NCBI RefSeq assembly: GCF_003086295.3
Contig: NC_092048.1
Location: 66,568,841 to 66,632,840 of the forward strand
Length of the DNA: 64,000 bases
Direction: 5' to 3'
Source: Arachis hypogaea
Taxonomy: Eukaryota; Streptophyta; Magnoliopsida; Fabales; Fabaceae
Positions 24,411 to 34,800 of the stretch are shown here, piece after piece. The notes beneath the pieces were generated by a model. That model was not told the origin of the DNA and searched no databases. It worked only from the letters and a program-made list of their open reading frames with translations. The number at the start of each line of letters is the position of its first letter. Position 1 is the first letter of the stretch. Both the position numbers and the translations under genes were made by a program.

Positions 24411-26344
24411 GGCGAGCCGTAATGGCCTCATCTTCAGCAGGCTCCTCTATTTTTTTTCCGATTTTTTCCGTTTTTTTTATGTTGTGCTGACCCTCCTTCT
24501 TTAAATGATGCTATCCCGAGGAGGACACCTAGAGGTGAGCCGTAATGGCCTCATTTTCGGGAGGCTCCTCTGGTTTTTTTTCTGGTTTTTATTTTTGTTT
24601 TTTTTAACGTTGTGCTTACCCTCGTTCTTTAAATGACGTGTTCCTGAGGAGGACACCTAAAGGCGAGCCGTAATCGCCTCATTTTCAGCAGGCTCCTCCA
24701 TTTTTTTCCGGTTTTTTCCTTTTTATTTATACGTTATGCTGACCCTCGTTCTTTAAATGACGCTATCCCGAGGAGGATACCTAAAGGTGAGCTGTAATGG
24801 CCGCATCTTCAGCAGGCTCCTCTATTTTTTTTCTGATTTTTTCCGTTTTTTTACGTTGTGCTGACCCACGTTCTTTAAATGATGCTATCCGAGGAGGACA
24901 CCTTAAGGCAAGTCGTAATGGCCTCATCTTCGGCAGGCTCCTCCGATTTTTTTTTTTTTTGCAGTTTTTTTTTACGTTGTGCTGACCTTCGTTCTTTAAA
25001 TAACGCTATCCCGAGGAGGACACCTAAAGGCGAGCCGTAATGGCCTCGTCTTCGGCATGCTCCTCCGGTTATTTTTTTGTACGTTATGCTGACCCTCGTT
25101 CTTTAAATGACGCTATCTCGAGGAGGACACTTAAAGGCGAGCCGTAATGGCCTCATCTTCGGCAGGCTCCTCCGTTTTTTTTCCTGGTTTTTTTTTCTAA
25201 CGTTGTGCTTACCCTCGTTCTTTAAATGACGCGTTCCTGAGGAGGACACCTAAAGGCGAGCCGTAATTGCCTCATCCTGAACAGGCTCTTCCATTTTTTT
25301 TTTCAGTTTTTTCCTTTTTTTTATACGTTATGCTTACCCTCGTTCTTTAAATGACGCTATCCCGAGGAGGACACCTAAAGGTGAACCGTAATGGCCTCAT
25401 CTTCAGCAGACTCCTCCATTTTTTCTGGTTTTTTTTTTTACGTTGTGCTGACCCTCGTTCTTTAAATGATGCTATCCCGAGGTGGACACCTAAAGGCGAG
25501 CCGTAATGGCCTCATCTTTAGTAAGCTCCTCTGGTTTTTTTTTCCAGTTTTTTTTACGTTGTTTTGACCCTTGTTCTTTAAATGATGCTATCTCGAGGAG
25601 GGCATCTACAGGCGAGCTTTAATGGCCTCATCTTCGGCAGGCTCCTCCAGTTTTTTTCCTGTTTTTGTTTTTGTTTTTTTTTTTTACGTTGCTCTGACCC
25701 TCGTTCTTTAAATGACGCTATCCCGAGGAGGACACCTAAAGGCGAGCCGTAATGGCCTTATCTTCGGCAGGCTCCTCCGGTTTTTTTCCGGTTTTTTCCT
25801 TTTTTTTTATACGTTATGCTGACCCTCGTTCTTTAAATAACGCTATCCCGAGGAGGATACCTAAAGATGAGCTGTAATGGCCTCATCTTCAGCAGGCTCT
25901 TCTATTTTTTTCCGATTTTTTCTGTTTTTTTTTACGTTGTGCTGACCCTATTTCTTTAAATGATGCTTTCCCGAGGAGGACACCTAAAGGCGAGTCGTAA
26001 TGGCCTCATCTTTGGCAGGCTCCTCTGATTTTTTTTTGCGGTTTTTTTTTACGTTGTGTCAACCCTCGTTCTTTAAATGACGCTATCCCAAGGAGGACAC
26101 CTAACGGCGAGCCGTAATGGCCTCATCTTCGGCAGGCTCCTCCATTTTTTTCTTTCCGGGTTTTTTTTATTATTATTATTATTTATTTTTTTTACGTTGT
26201 GCTGACCCTCATTCTTTAAATAACGCTATCCGGAGGAGGACAGCTAAACGCGAGCCGTAATGGCCTCATCTTCGACAGGCTCTTCCGGTTTTTTTTTGTA
26301 CGTTGTGCTGACCCTCGTTCTTTAAATGACGCTATCCCGAGAAG

Positions 26345-26349
26345 GACAC
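26345..26349 (+). repeat. Target site duplication GACAC, left copy (E3)
   Basis: Five bases before the opening TGATGACATG of E3, repeated exactly at 28828-28832. Confidence 0.88.
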
Positions 26350-27432
26350 TGATGACATGTCATCATGTCATGTTTTTCTATGCTTTTTCATACAAGAAAT
26401 TAATGATTAGTGCTTAAATATTGCATTCTTTGGTGCTTAAATGGTATATTTCTTTGATCTTTTGATTTGATAAACTTTGTAGGAAATAAGAAGAAAAAGA
26501 AGCAAAGAAGCACAAAATAAGCTAAAAAGAAGAAAAAAAGAGCTTTGGGGCACACTTTGAAGTTGGAGCACACTTTGGAGCCTTAGGCCACGCTTTTAAA
26601 AGCGTGGCCCATGACCAAATCAAGGAAGCTTCATCAGCACAGCCACCCAGGAGCTCAACGTTTGCGCCAACGTTTGCCTCAAACGTGAGGTCAAACGTTG
26701 GCTAAGGAATACCTTGGGAAATGTTGCTCCCCACAGCCTGAAGGGGTATACTTTCAACAAGAATAACTTGAGCTACAGAGTTCCAAATGAGGTGATTCAA
26801 AAAACAATGGAAAGTAGGAATCGAGAGCTTTCCAAGCATATATGGCACTGCATGGTGGACACTAAAATTGAGGGAGAAAACTTCCCCGAAATGTGCATAC
26901 ACGAACATGGTGGCAACCTGCAGTGAGGCCAACTGACCTCCACACCTTCGACGGAGTATAACTCGAGCTGTGGAGCTCCAAATGATGCGCTTCCAATTGC
27001 ATTGGAAAGTAGGCATTTAGGGCTTTCCAACAATGTATAATAGTATGGGGGTGGATAGCACGTTTGAGCTTCCGAATCTGGCAATGTTCCCAATGTTTGC
27101 GTTCACGTTTGACCTCAAACGTAGGGTCAAACGTGAGTGACAGCAATTGGGTTAGAAAGCTGACATTTAGAGCTTTCCAACGATATATGGCAATCCATAT
27201 TTGGCACGAAATTGAGGCATGAGTGAAAGGCATCTTTAAGGACCAAATGTTGCTAGATGGATGCCCTGGAAGGGAGCCCACGTTTGCGCCAACGTTTGCC
27301 TCAAACGTGAGGTCAAACGTTGGCCAAAGAATGCCTTGGAGGAGATCACATTTGAGCTCACGTTTGACCTCAAACGTGAACCCAGACGTGAGTGACAGCA
27401 AAATGGCCATTCTGCATAATGCCTTCACAAAG

Positions 27433-27473
27433 ACGTTTGAGTCAACGTTTGCCTCAAACGTTGACTCAAACGT
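27433..27473. other. Perfect 19-bp inverted repeat with CCT loop
   Basis: Arms 27433-27451 and 27455-27473 are exact reverse complements, built from ACGTTTGAGTCAACGTTTG and a 3-base loop. Shorter palindromes of the same family (AACGTTTG, CCT, CAAACGT) recur at 27291-27308 and near 26680. Confidence 0.9.
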
Positions 27474-27640
27474 GAATGATCCCAATTCCATCAAGGCCAT
27501 CCAGATCCATTCTTCAACCCAATTCCACTCCAAAGCAAGCAAAGCCCACATGACTCATAGGCACAAAGATCAGTTAGATTAGGATTTTTCATTTTTGAAA
27601 TTTAATTTGTTTTCAATTTCATTTTCATTTTCATTTTGCC

Positions 27641-27648
27641 TATATAAG
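27641..27648 (+). promoter_or_regulatory. Putative TATA box, E3 LTR
   Basis: TATATAAG followed by GC, about 60% of the way through the LTR and upstream of the pyrimidine-rich stretch, comparable in position to the E1 box. Confidence 0.55.
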
Positions 27649-28375
27649 GCATCATTTTCATTTTTAGAAGGAGGCTGGCTCCACGAGGGAGCATTAGGAA
27701 TAGAAAACTCTCTCTCTTTAGTTTTTCTCTTTGTTTTGAATCTTGGGTTGAGAATTGAAGGAATTCTATTTCATTCTCACTTTGAGATTTCTCTTGTTCT
27801 TCTTCTACAAAATTTCAGGGAATTAAGGATTTGAATCAACACTCTGTTTACTACTTTCATCTTCATTTCTTTTGCAAATTGTTCTTTATTGGATCAAGGA
27901 AGGACTTGAGATCTAGACTTGTTTTCTAGTCTCATTGAGCCCCTGAGATCTTCACTTGTCTTTCTAGATTTCACAATTGATTTGAGTTTTCTTGCTGATT
28001 TACTTTTCTGCTACAATTTCCTTCTCTGCAATTTTTACTTTCTACTTCATTGCTTCCAATTTACATTTCCTGCACATTTACATTCTACACTTTAACTTTG
28101 AGCTTGCTGCAAATCTGAATTTACTTTTCTTGCCTTGGATCCATTGCTTTCTTTAATTTCCAGTACCCAGTCCCCCTTTACTTTTCATGCAATTTACATT
28201 TCTTGTCATTTAAGTTTCTGCAATTTACATTGCTTGTTCTTTAAGTTTCTGCCCATTTACATTCTGCAACTTTAATTTCCTATCATTTAAAATTCTGTTG
28301 GTTACAATTTCACACAATTCACTTCAATGTTAGCTTGACTAAACTAATCACCCACTAAAGTTGCTTGATCCATCA

Positions 28376-28447
28376 ATCCCTGTGGGATCGACCTCACTCT
28401 AAGTGAGTTTTACTACTTGATGCGACCCGGTATACTTGCCGGTGAGT
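28376..28447 (+). other. Conserved U5-end block, E3 LTR
   Basis: Nearly the same as the E1 block: CCCTGTGGGATCGACC, CTCAC/GTGAG, then GCGACCCGGTATACTTGCC. The shared part stops within about 45 bp of the LTR end. Confidence 0.75.
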
Positions 28448-28497
28448 TTTGGGTGTTTTGGAAATTCGTTTTTCCACAAATTTTCCCATCAAGTTTT

Positions 28498-28515
28498 TGG
28501 CGCCGTTGCCGGGGA
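28498..28515 (+). other. Primer-binding site (tRNA-Asp), E3
   Basis: TGGCGCCGTTGCCGGGGA, identical to the E1 site and again 6 bases after the LTR. Confidence 0.9.
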
Positions 28516-28688
28516 TTGATTAGATCAACAATGATTAAGTGGGTGAGAAGTCTAGATCAAGCAATTTTTTTGTTTTTGTTCTCTGTTCTAAGTTGAAACC
28601 AAGGTGTTTGAGTTATTGCCTCACTAAGAAATTCATCTCTGAGATATGAATTTCAATTTTCCTTGGTGTTGTGTTTTACAAAATTCAA

Positions 28689-28829
28689 ATGGAGTTCAAC
28701 TCATCTTATGATCGAACAAATTTTATGGGATATTACCCATCATCACCAATCTCTAATGGTGGCTGGGAATATCACCAAGAGAATACACATTCTGAGCACT
28801 CTAAATTTTCCACAAATTTTCCCATCTGA
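28689..28829 (+). pseudogene. Gag N-terminal remnant of E3
   Basis: A 46-codon frame beginning MEFNSSYDRTNFMGYY. Its tyrosine-, proline- and tryptophan-containing start (YYPSSP, GGWEYHQE) resembles the N-terminus of Gag in related legume elements as I recall them. After residue 38 it runs into the 3' LTR remnant, and its stop codon TGA is made of the last base of E3 plus the first two of the target duplication. No functional domain remains. Confidence 0.55.
28806..28827 (+). repeat. E3 3' LTR stub
   Basis: 21 bases identical to 28470-28490 at the end of the 5' LTR (TTTTCCACAAATTTTCCCAT then C), followed by T in place of the final A and then GACAC. Confidence 0.85.
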
Positions 28830-28832
28830 CAC
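28828..28832 (+). repeat. Target site duplication GACAC, right copy (E3)
   Basis: Exact repeat of 26345-26349. The satellite continues CTAAAGGCG. Confidence 0.88.
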
Positions 28833-31800
28833 CTAAAGGCGAGCCGTAATGGCCTCATCTTCGGCAGGCTCCTCTGTTTTTTTTCTGGGTTTTTTTTTTT
28901 AACGTTGTGCTGACCCTCGTTCTTTAAATGACGCGTTCCTGAGGAGGACACCTAAAGGCGAGCCGTTATCGCCTCATCTTCAACAGGCTCCTCCATTATT
29001 TTTTTTTCGGTTTTTTTTATTATTATTATTTTTTAATTTTTTTACGTTGTGCTGACCCTCATTCTTTAAATAACGCTATCCGGAGGAGGACACCTAAGCG
29101 CGAGCCATAATGACCTCATCTTCGGCAGGCTCCTCCGGTTTTTTTTTTGTACGTTGTGCTGACCCTCGTTCTTTAAATGACGCTATCCCGAGGAGGACAC
29201 CTAAAGGCGAGCCGTAATGGCCTCATCTTCGGCAGGCACCTCCTTTTTTTTTCTGGGGTTTTTTTTCTAACGTTGTGCTGACCCTCGTTCTTTAAATGAT
29301 GCTATCCTGAGGAGGACACCTAAAGGCGAGCCGTAATCGCCTCATCTTTAGTAGGCTCCTCCAGTTTTTTTCCGGTTTTTTCCTTTTTTTTATACGTTAT
29401 GCTGACCCTCGTTCTTTAAATAACGCTATCCCGAGGAGGATACCTAAACGTGAGCTGTAATGGCCGCATCTTCAGCAGGCTCCTCTATTTTTTTCTGATT
29501 TTTTCCGTTTTTTTTTACGTTGTGCTGACCCTCGTTCTTTAAATGATGCTTTCCCGAGGAGGACACCTAAAGGCGAGTCGTAATGGCCTCATCTTTGGCA
29601 GGCTCCTCCGATTTTTTTTTTTGCGGTTTTTTTTTACGTTGTGCTAACCCTCGTTTTTTAAATGACGCTATCCCGAGGAGGACACCTAAAGGCGAGCCGT
29701 AATGGCCTCATCTTCGGCAGGCTCCTCCATTTTTTTCTTTCCATGTTTTTTTATTATTATTATTAATTATTTTTTTACGTTGTGCTGACCCTCATTCTTT
29801 AAATAACGCTATCCGGAGGAGGACACCTAAACGCGAGCCGTAATGACTTCATCCTCGGCAGGCTCCTCCGGGTTTTTTTTTGTACGTTGTGCTGACCCTC
29901 ATTTTTTAAATGACGCTATCCCGAGGAGGACACCTAAAGGCGAGCCGTAATGGCCTCATCTTCGGCAGGCTCCTCCATTTTTTTTCTGGGTTTTTTTTTT
30001 AACGTTGTGCTGACCCTCGTTCTTTAAATGACGCGTTCCTGAGGAGGACACCTAAAGGCGAGCCGTTATCGCCTCATCTTCAACAGGCTCCTCCATTTTT
30101 TTCTTTCCGGTTTTTTTTATTATTATTATTTTTTAATTTTTTTACGTTGTGCTGACCCTCATTCTTTAAATAACGCTATCCGGAGGAGGACACCTAAACG
30201 CGAGCCGTAATGGCCTCATCTTCGGCAGGCTCCTCCGGTTTTTTTTTTTTTTTTGTACGTTGTGCTGACCCTCGTTCTTTAAATGACGCTATCCCGAGGA
30301 GGACACCTAAAGGCGAGCCGTAATGGCCTCATCTTTGGCAGGCTCCTCCATTTTTTTTCTGGGTTTTTTCTTTTAACGTTGTGCTGACCCTCGTTTTTTA
30401 AATGACGCGTTCCTGAGGAGGACACCTAAAGGCGAGCCGTTATCGCCTCATCTTCAGCAGGCTCCTCCGTTTTTTTTTTTCCGATTTTTTCCTTTTTTTT
30501 TTATACATTATGCTTACCCTCGTTCTTTAAATGACACTATCCCGAGGAGGATACCTAAAGACGAGCCGTAATGGCCTCATCTTCGGCAGGCTCCTCCGCT
30601 TTTTTTCCGATTTTTGTTTTTGTTTTTTTTTTACGTTGCTCTGACCCTCGTTCTTTAAATGACGCTATCCCGAGGAGGACACCTAAAGGCGAGCCGTAAT
30701 GGCCTCATCTTCGGCAGGCACCTTCTTTTTTTTTTTCTGGGGTTTTTTTTCTAACGTTGTGCTGACCCTCGTTCTTTAAATAATGCTATCCTGAGGAGGA
30801 CACATAAGGCGAGCCGTAATCGCCTCATCTTCAGCAGGCTCCTCCGGTTTTTTTTTCAGTTTTTTCCATTTTTTTTATACGTTATGCTGACCCTCGTTCT
30901 TTAAATAACGCTATCCCGAGGAGGATACCTAAAGGTGAGCTGTAATGGCCGCATCTTTAGCAGGCTCATCTATTTTTTTCTAATTTTTTCCGTTTTTTTT
31001 TTACGTTGTGCTGACCCTCGTTCTTTAAATGATGCTTTCCCGAGGAGGACACCTAAAGGCGAGTCGTAATGGCCTCATCTTTGGCAGGCTCCTCCGATTT
31101 TTTTTTGCAGTTTTTTTTTACGTTGTTCTAACCCTCGTTCTTTAAATGACGCTATCCCGAGGAGGACACCTAAAGGCAAGCCGTAATGGCCTCATCTTCG
31201 GCAGGCTCCTGCATTTTTTTCTTTCCGGGTTTTTTTATTATTATTATTATTTATTTTTTTACGTTGTGCTGACCCTGATTCTTTAAATAACGCTATCCGG
31301 AGGAGGACACCTAAACGCGAACCGTAATGGCCTCATCTTCGGCAGGCTCCTCCGGTTATTTTTTTGTACGTTGTGCTGACCCTCGTTCTTTAAATGACGC
31401 GTTCTTGAGGATGACACCTAAAGGCGAGCCGTTATCGCCTCATCTTCAACAGGCTCCTCCATTTTTTTCTTTCCGGTTTTTATTATTATTATTATTTTTT
31501 AATTTTTTTAAGTTGTGCTGACCTTCATTCTTTAAATAACGCTATTCGGAGGAGGACACCTAAACGCGAGCCGTAATGGCCTCATCTTCGGCAGGCTCCT
31601 CTGGTTTTTTTTTGTACGTTGTGCTGACCCTCGTTCTTTAAATGACGCTATCCCGAGGAGGACACCTAAAGGTGAGCCGTAATGGCCTCATCTTCGGCAG
31701 GCTCCTCCGTTTTTTTTTCTGGTTTTTTTTTTAATGTTGTGCTGACCCTCGTTCTTTAAATGACGCGTTCCTGAGGAGGACACCTAAAGGCGAGCCGTTA

Positions 31801-34800
31801 TCGCCTCATCTTCAGCAGGCTCCTCCGTTTTTTTTCCGATTTTTTCCTTTTTTTTATACGTTATGATTACCCTCGTTCTTTAAATGACGCTATCCCGAGG
31901 AGGATACCTAAAGACGAGCCGTAATGGCCTCATCTTCAGCAGGCTCCTCTATTTTTTTTCTGATTTTTTCCGGTTTTCTTTACGTTGTGCTGACCCGCGT
32001 TCTTTAAATGATGATATCCCGAGGAGGACATCTAAAGGTGAGCCGTAATGGCCTCATCTTCGGCAGGCTCTTCCCTTTTTTTTTTCTGGGTTTTTTTTTA
32101 ACATTGTGCTGACCCTCGTTCTTTAAATGACGCGTTCCTGAGGAGGACACCTAAAGGCGAGCCGTAATCGCCTCATCTTCAGCAGACTCCACCGTTTTTT
32201 TTTCCGGTTTTTTCCTTTTTTTTTTATACGTTATGCTTACCCTCGTTCTTTAAATGATGCTATCCCGAGGAGGATACCTAAAGGCGAGCCGTAATGGCCT
32301 CATCTTCAGCAGGCTCCTCTATTTTTTTTCCGATTTTTTCTGTTTTTTTTTACATTGTGCTGACCCTCGTTCTTTAAATGATGCTTTCCCGAGGAGGACA
32401 CCTAAAGGCGAGTCGTAATGGCCTCATCTTTGGCAGGCTCCTCCGATTTTTTTTTGCGGTTTTTTTTTACGTTGTTCTAACCCTCGTTCTTTAAATGACG
32501 CTATCCCGAGGAGGACACCTAAAGGCAAGCCGTAATGGCCTCATCTTCGGCAGGCTCCTCCATTTTTTTCTTTCCGGGTTTTTTTATTATTATTATTATT
32601 TATTTTTTTACGTTGTGCTGACCCTCATTCTTTAAATAACGCTATCCGGAGGAGGACACCTAAACGCGAGCCGTAATGGCCTCATCTTCGGCAGGCTCCT
32701 CCGGTTTTTTTTTTTGTACATTATGCTGACCCTCGTTCTTTAAATGACGCTATCCCGATGAGGACACCTAAAGGCGAGCCGTAATGGCCTCATCTTCGGC
32801 AGGCTCCTCCGTTTTTTTTCTGGGTTTTTTTTTAACGTTGCGTTGACCCTCGTTCTTTAACTGACGCATTCTTGCGGATGACACGTAAAGGCGAGCCGTT
32901 ATCGCCTCATCTTCAACAGGCTCCTCCATTTTTTTCTTTCCGGTTTTTATTATTATTATTATTTTTTAATTTTTTTACGTTGTGCTGACCCTCATTCTTT
33001 AAATAACGCTATCCGGAGGAGGACACCTAAACGCGAACCGTAATGGCCTCATCTTCGGCAGGCTCCTCCGGTTATTTTTTTGTACGTTGTGCTGACCCTC
33101 GTTCTTTAAATGACGCGTTCTTGAGGATGACACCTAAAGGCGAGCCGTTATCGCCTCATCTTCAACAGGCTCCTCCATTTTTTTCTTTCCGGTTTTTATT
33201 ATTATTATTATTTTTTAATTTTTTTAAGTTGTGCTGACCTTCATTCTTTAAATAACGCTATCCGGAGGAGGACACCTAAACGCGAGCCGTAATGGCCTCA
33301 TCTTCGGCAGGCTCCTCTGGTTTTTTTTTTGTACGTTGTGCTGACCCTCGTTCTTTAAATGACGCTATCCCGAGGAGGACACCTAAAGGTGAGCCGTAAT
33401 GGCCTCATCTTCGGCAGGCTCCTCCGTTTTTTTTTCTGGTTTTTTTTTTTAATGTTGTGCTGACCCTCGTTCTTTAAATGACGCGTTCCTGAGGAGGACA
33501 CCTAAAGGCGAGCCGTTATCGCCTCATCTTCAGCAGGCTCCTCCGTTTTTTTTCCGATTTTTTCCTTTTTTTTATACGTTATGATTACCCTCGTTCTTTA
33601 AATGACGCTATCCCGAGGACGATACCTAAAGACGAGCCGTAATGGCCTCATCTTCAGCAGGCTCCTCTATTTTTTTTCTGATTTTTTCCGGTTTTCTTTA
33701 CGTTGTGCTGACCCACGTTCTTTAAATGATGATATCCCGAGGAGGACATCTAAAGGTGAGCCGTAATGGCCTCATCTTCGGCAGGCTCTTCCCTTTTTTT
33801 TTCTGGGTTTTTTTTTAACATTGTGCTGACCCTCGTTCTTTAAATGACGCGTTCCTGAGGAGGACACCTAAAGGCGAGCCGTAATCGCCTCATCTTCAGC
33901 AGGCTCCACCGTTTTTTTTTCCGGTTTTTTCCTTTTTTTTTATACGTTATGCTTACCCTCGTTCTTTAAATGATGCTATCCCGAGGAGGATACCTAAAGG
34001 CGAGCCGTAATGGCCTCATCTTCAGCAGGCTCCTCTATTTTTTTTCCGATTTTTTCTGTTTTTTTTTACGTTGTGCTGACCCTCGTTCTTTAAATGATGC
34101 TTTCCCGAGGAGGACACCTAAAGGCGAGTCGTAATGGCCTCATCTTTGGCAGGCTCCTCCGATTTTTTTTTGCGGTTTTTTTTTACGTTGTTCTAACCCT
34201 CGTTCTTTAAATGACGCTATCCTGAGGAGGACACCTAAAGGCAAGCCGTAATGGCCTCATCTTCGGCAGGCTCCTCCATTTTCTTCTTTCCGGGTTTTTT
34301 TATTATTATTATTATTTATTTTTTTACGTTGTGCTGACCCTCATTCTTTAAATAACGCTATCCGGAGGAGGACACCTAAACGCGAGCCGTAATGGCCTCA
34401 TCTTCGGCAGGCTCCTCCGGTTTTTTTTTTGTACATTATGCTGACCCTCGTTCTTTAAATGACGCTATCCCGATGAGGACACCTAAAGGCGAGCCGTAAT
34501 GGCCTCATCTTCGGCAGGCTCCTCCGTTTTTTTTCTGGGTTTTTTTTTAACGTTGCGTTGACCCTCGTTCTTTAACTGACGCGTTCTTGCGGATGACACG
34601 TAAAGGCGAGACGTTATCGCCTCATCTTCAACAGGCTCCTCCATTTTTTTCTTTCCGGTTTTTATTATTATTATTATTTTTTAATTTTTTTACGTTGTGC
34701 TGACCCTCATTCTTTAAATAACGCTATCCGGAGGATGACACCTAAACGCGAGCCGTAACGGCCTCATCTTCGGCAGGCTCCTCCGGGTTTTTTTTTTTTT

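Larger units (their letters stand above)
6461..26349 (+). repeat. Satellite array, central-left block (about 115-bp monomers)
   Basis: About 19.9 kb of head-to-tail monomers, all in one orientation. Order of boxes in a monomer: GTTCTTTAAATGACGCTATC, then CCCGAGGAGGACACCTAAAG, GCGAGCCGTAATGGCCTCAT, CTTCGGCAGGCTCCTCC, one to three T-runs usually broken by CCGG, and ACGTTGTGCTGACCCTC. Monomer length varies from about 100 to 135 bp, mostly through the T-runs. Subtypes (GACGCGTTCCTGAGG, TATACGTTATGCTTACC, GTACGTTGTG without CCGG) follow each other in fixed orders, giving higher-order repeats. Short frames across monomers are chance frames in repeats and not genes. Confidence 0.97.
26350..28491 (+). 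repeat. E3 5' LTR
   Basis: Opens TGATGACATG and closes CCCATCA. Contains clusters of ACGTTTG/CAAACGT palindromes (about 26655-26700, 27097-27135, 27288-27325, 27355-27392, 27430-27475), a TATA box at 27641 and a pyrimidine-rich stretch to about 28320. The long antisense frame (26862-27551) exists because the palindromic units lack stops. It has no recognisable domain. Confidence 0.88.
26350..28827 (+). mobile_element. E3: truncated LTR retrotransposon with intact target duplication
   Basis: A complete 5' LTR of 2142 bp, a tRNA-Asp primer-binding site and the start of gag, then a jump to the last 21-22 bp of the 3' LTR and the GACAC duplication. The body of gag, all of pol and over 99% of the 3' LTR are missing. 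Because both target duplications survive, the deletion happened inside the element, either after insertion or during reverse transcription. The terminal base is T where the 5' LTR ends in A. The U5 end resembles that of E1, while the rest of the LTR is different. Confidence 0.88.

Noticed and set aside
26862..27551. 229-codon antisense frame in the E3 LTR.
   Set aside because: Lies entirely in the LTR and is built from translated ACGTTTG palindromes. No domain and no homologous frame in the other elements.
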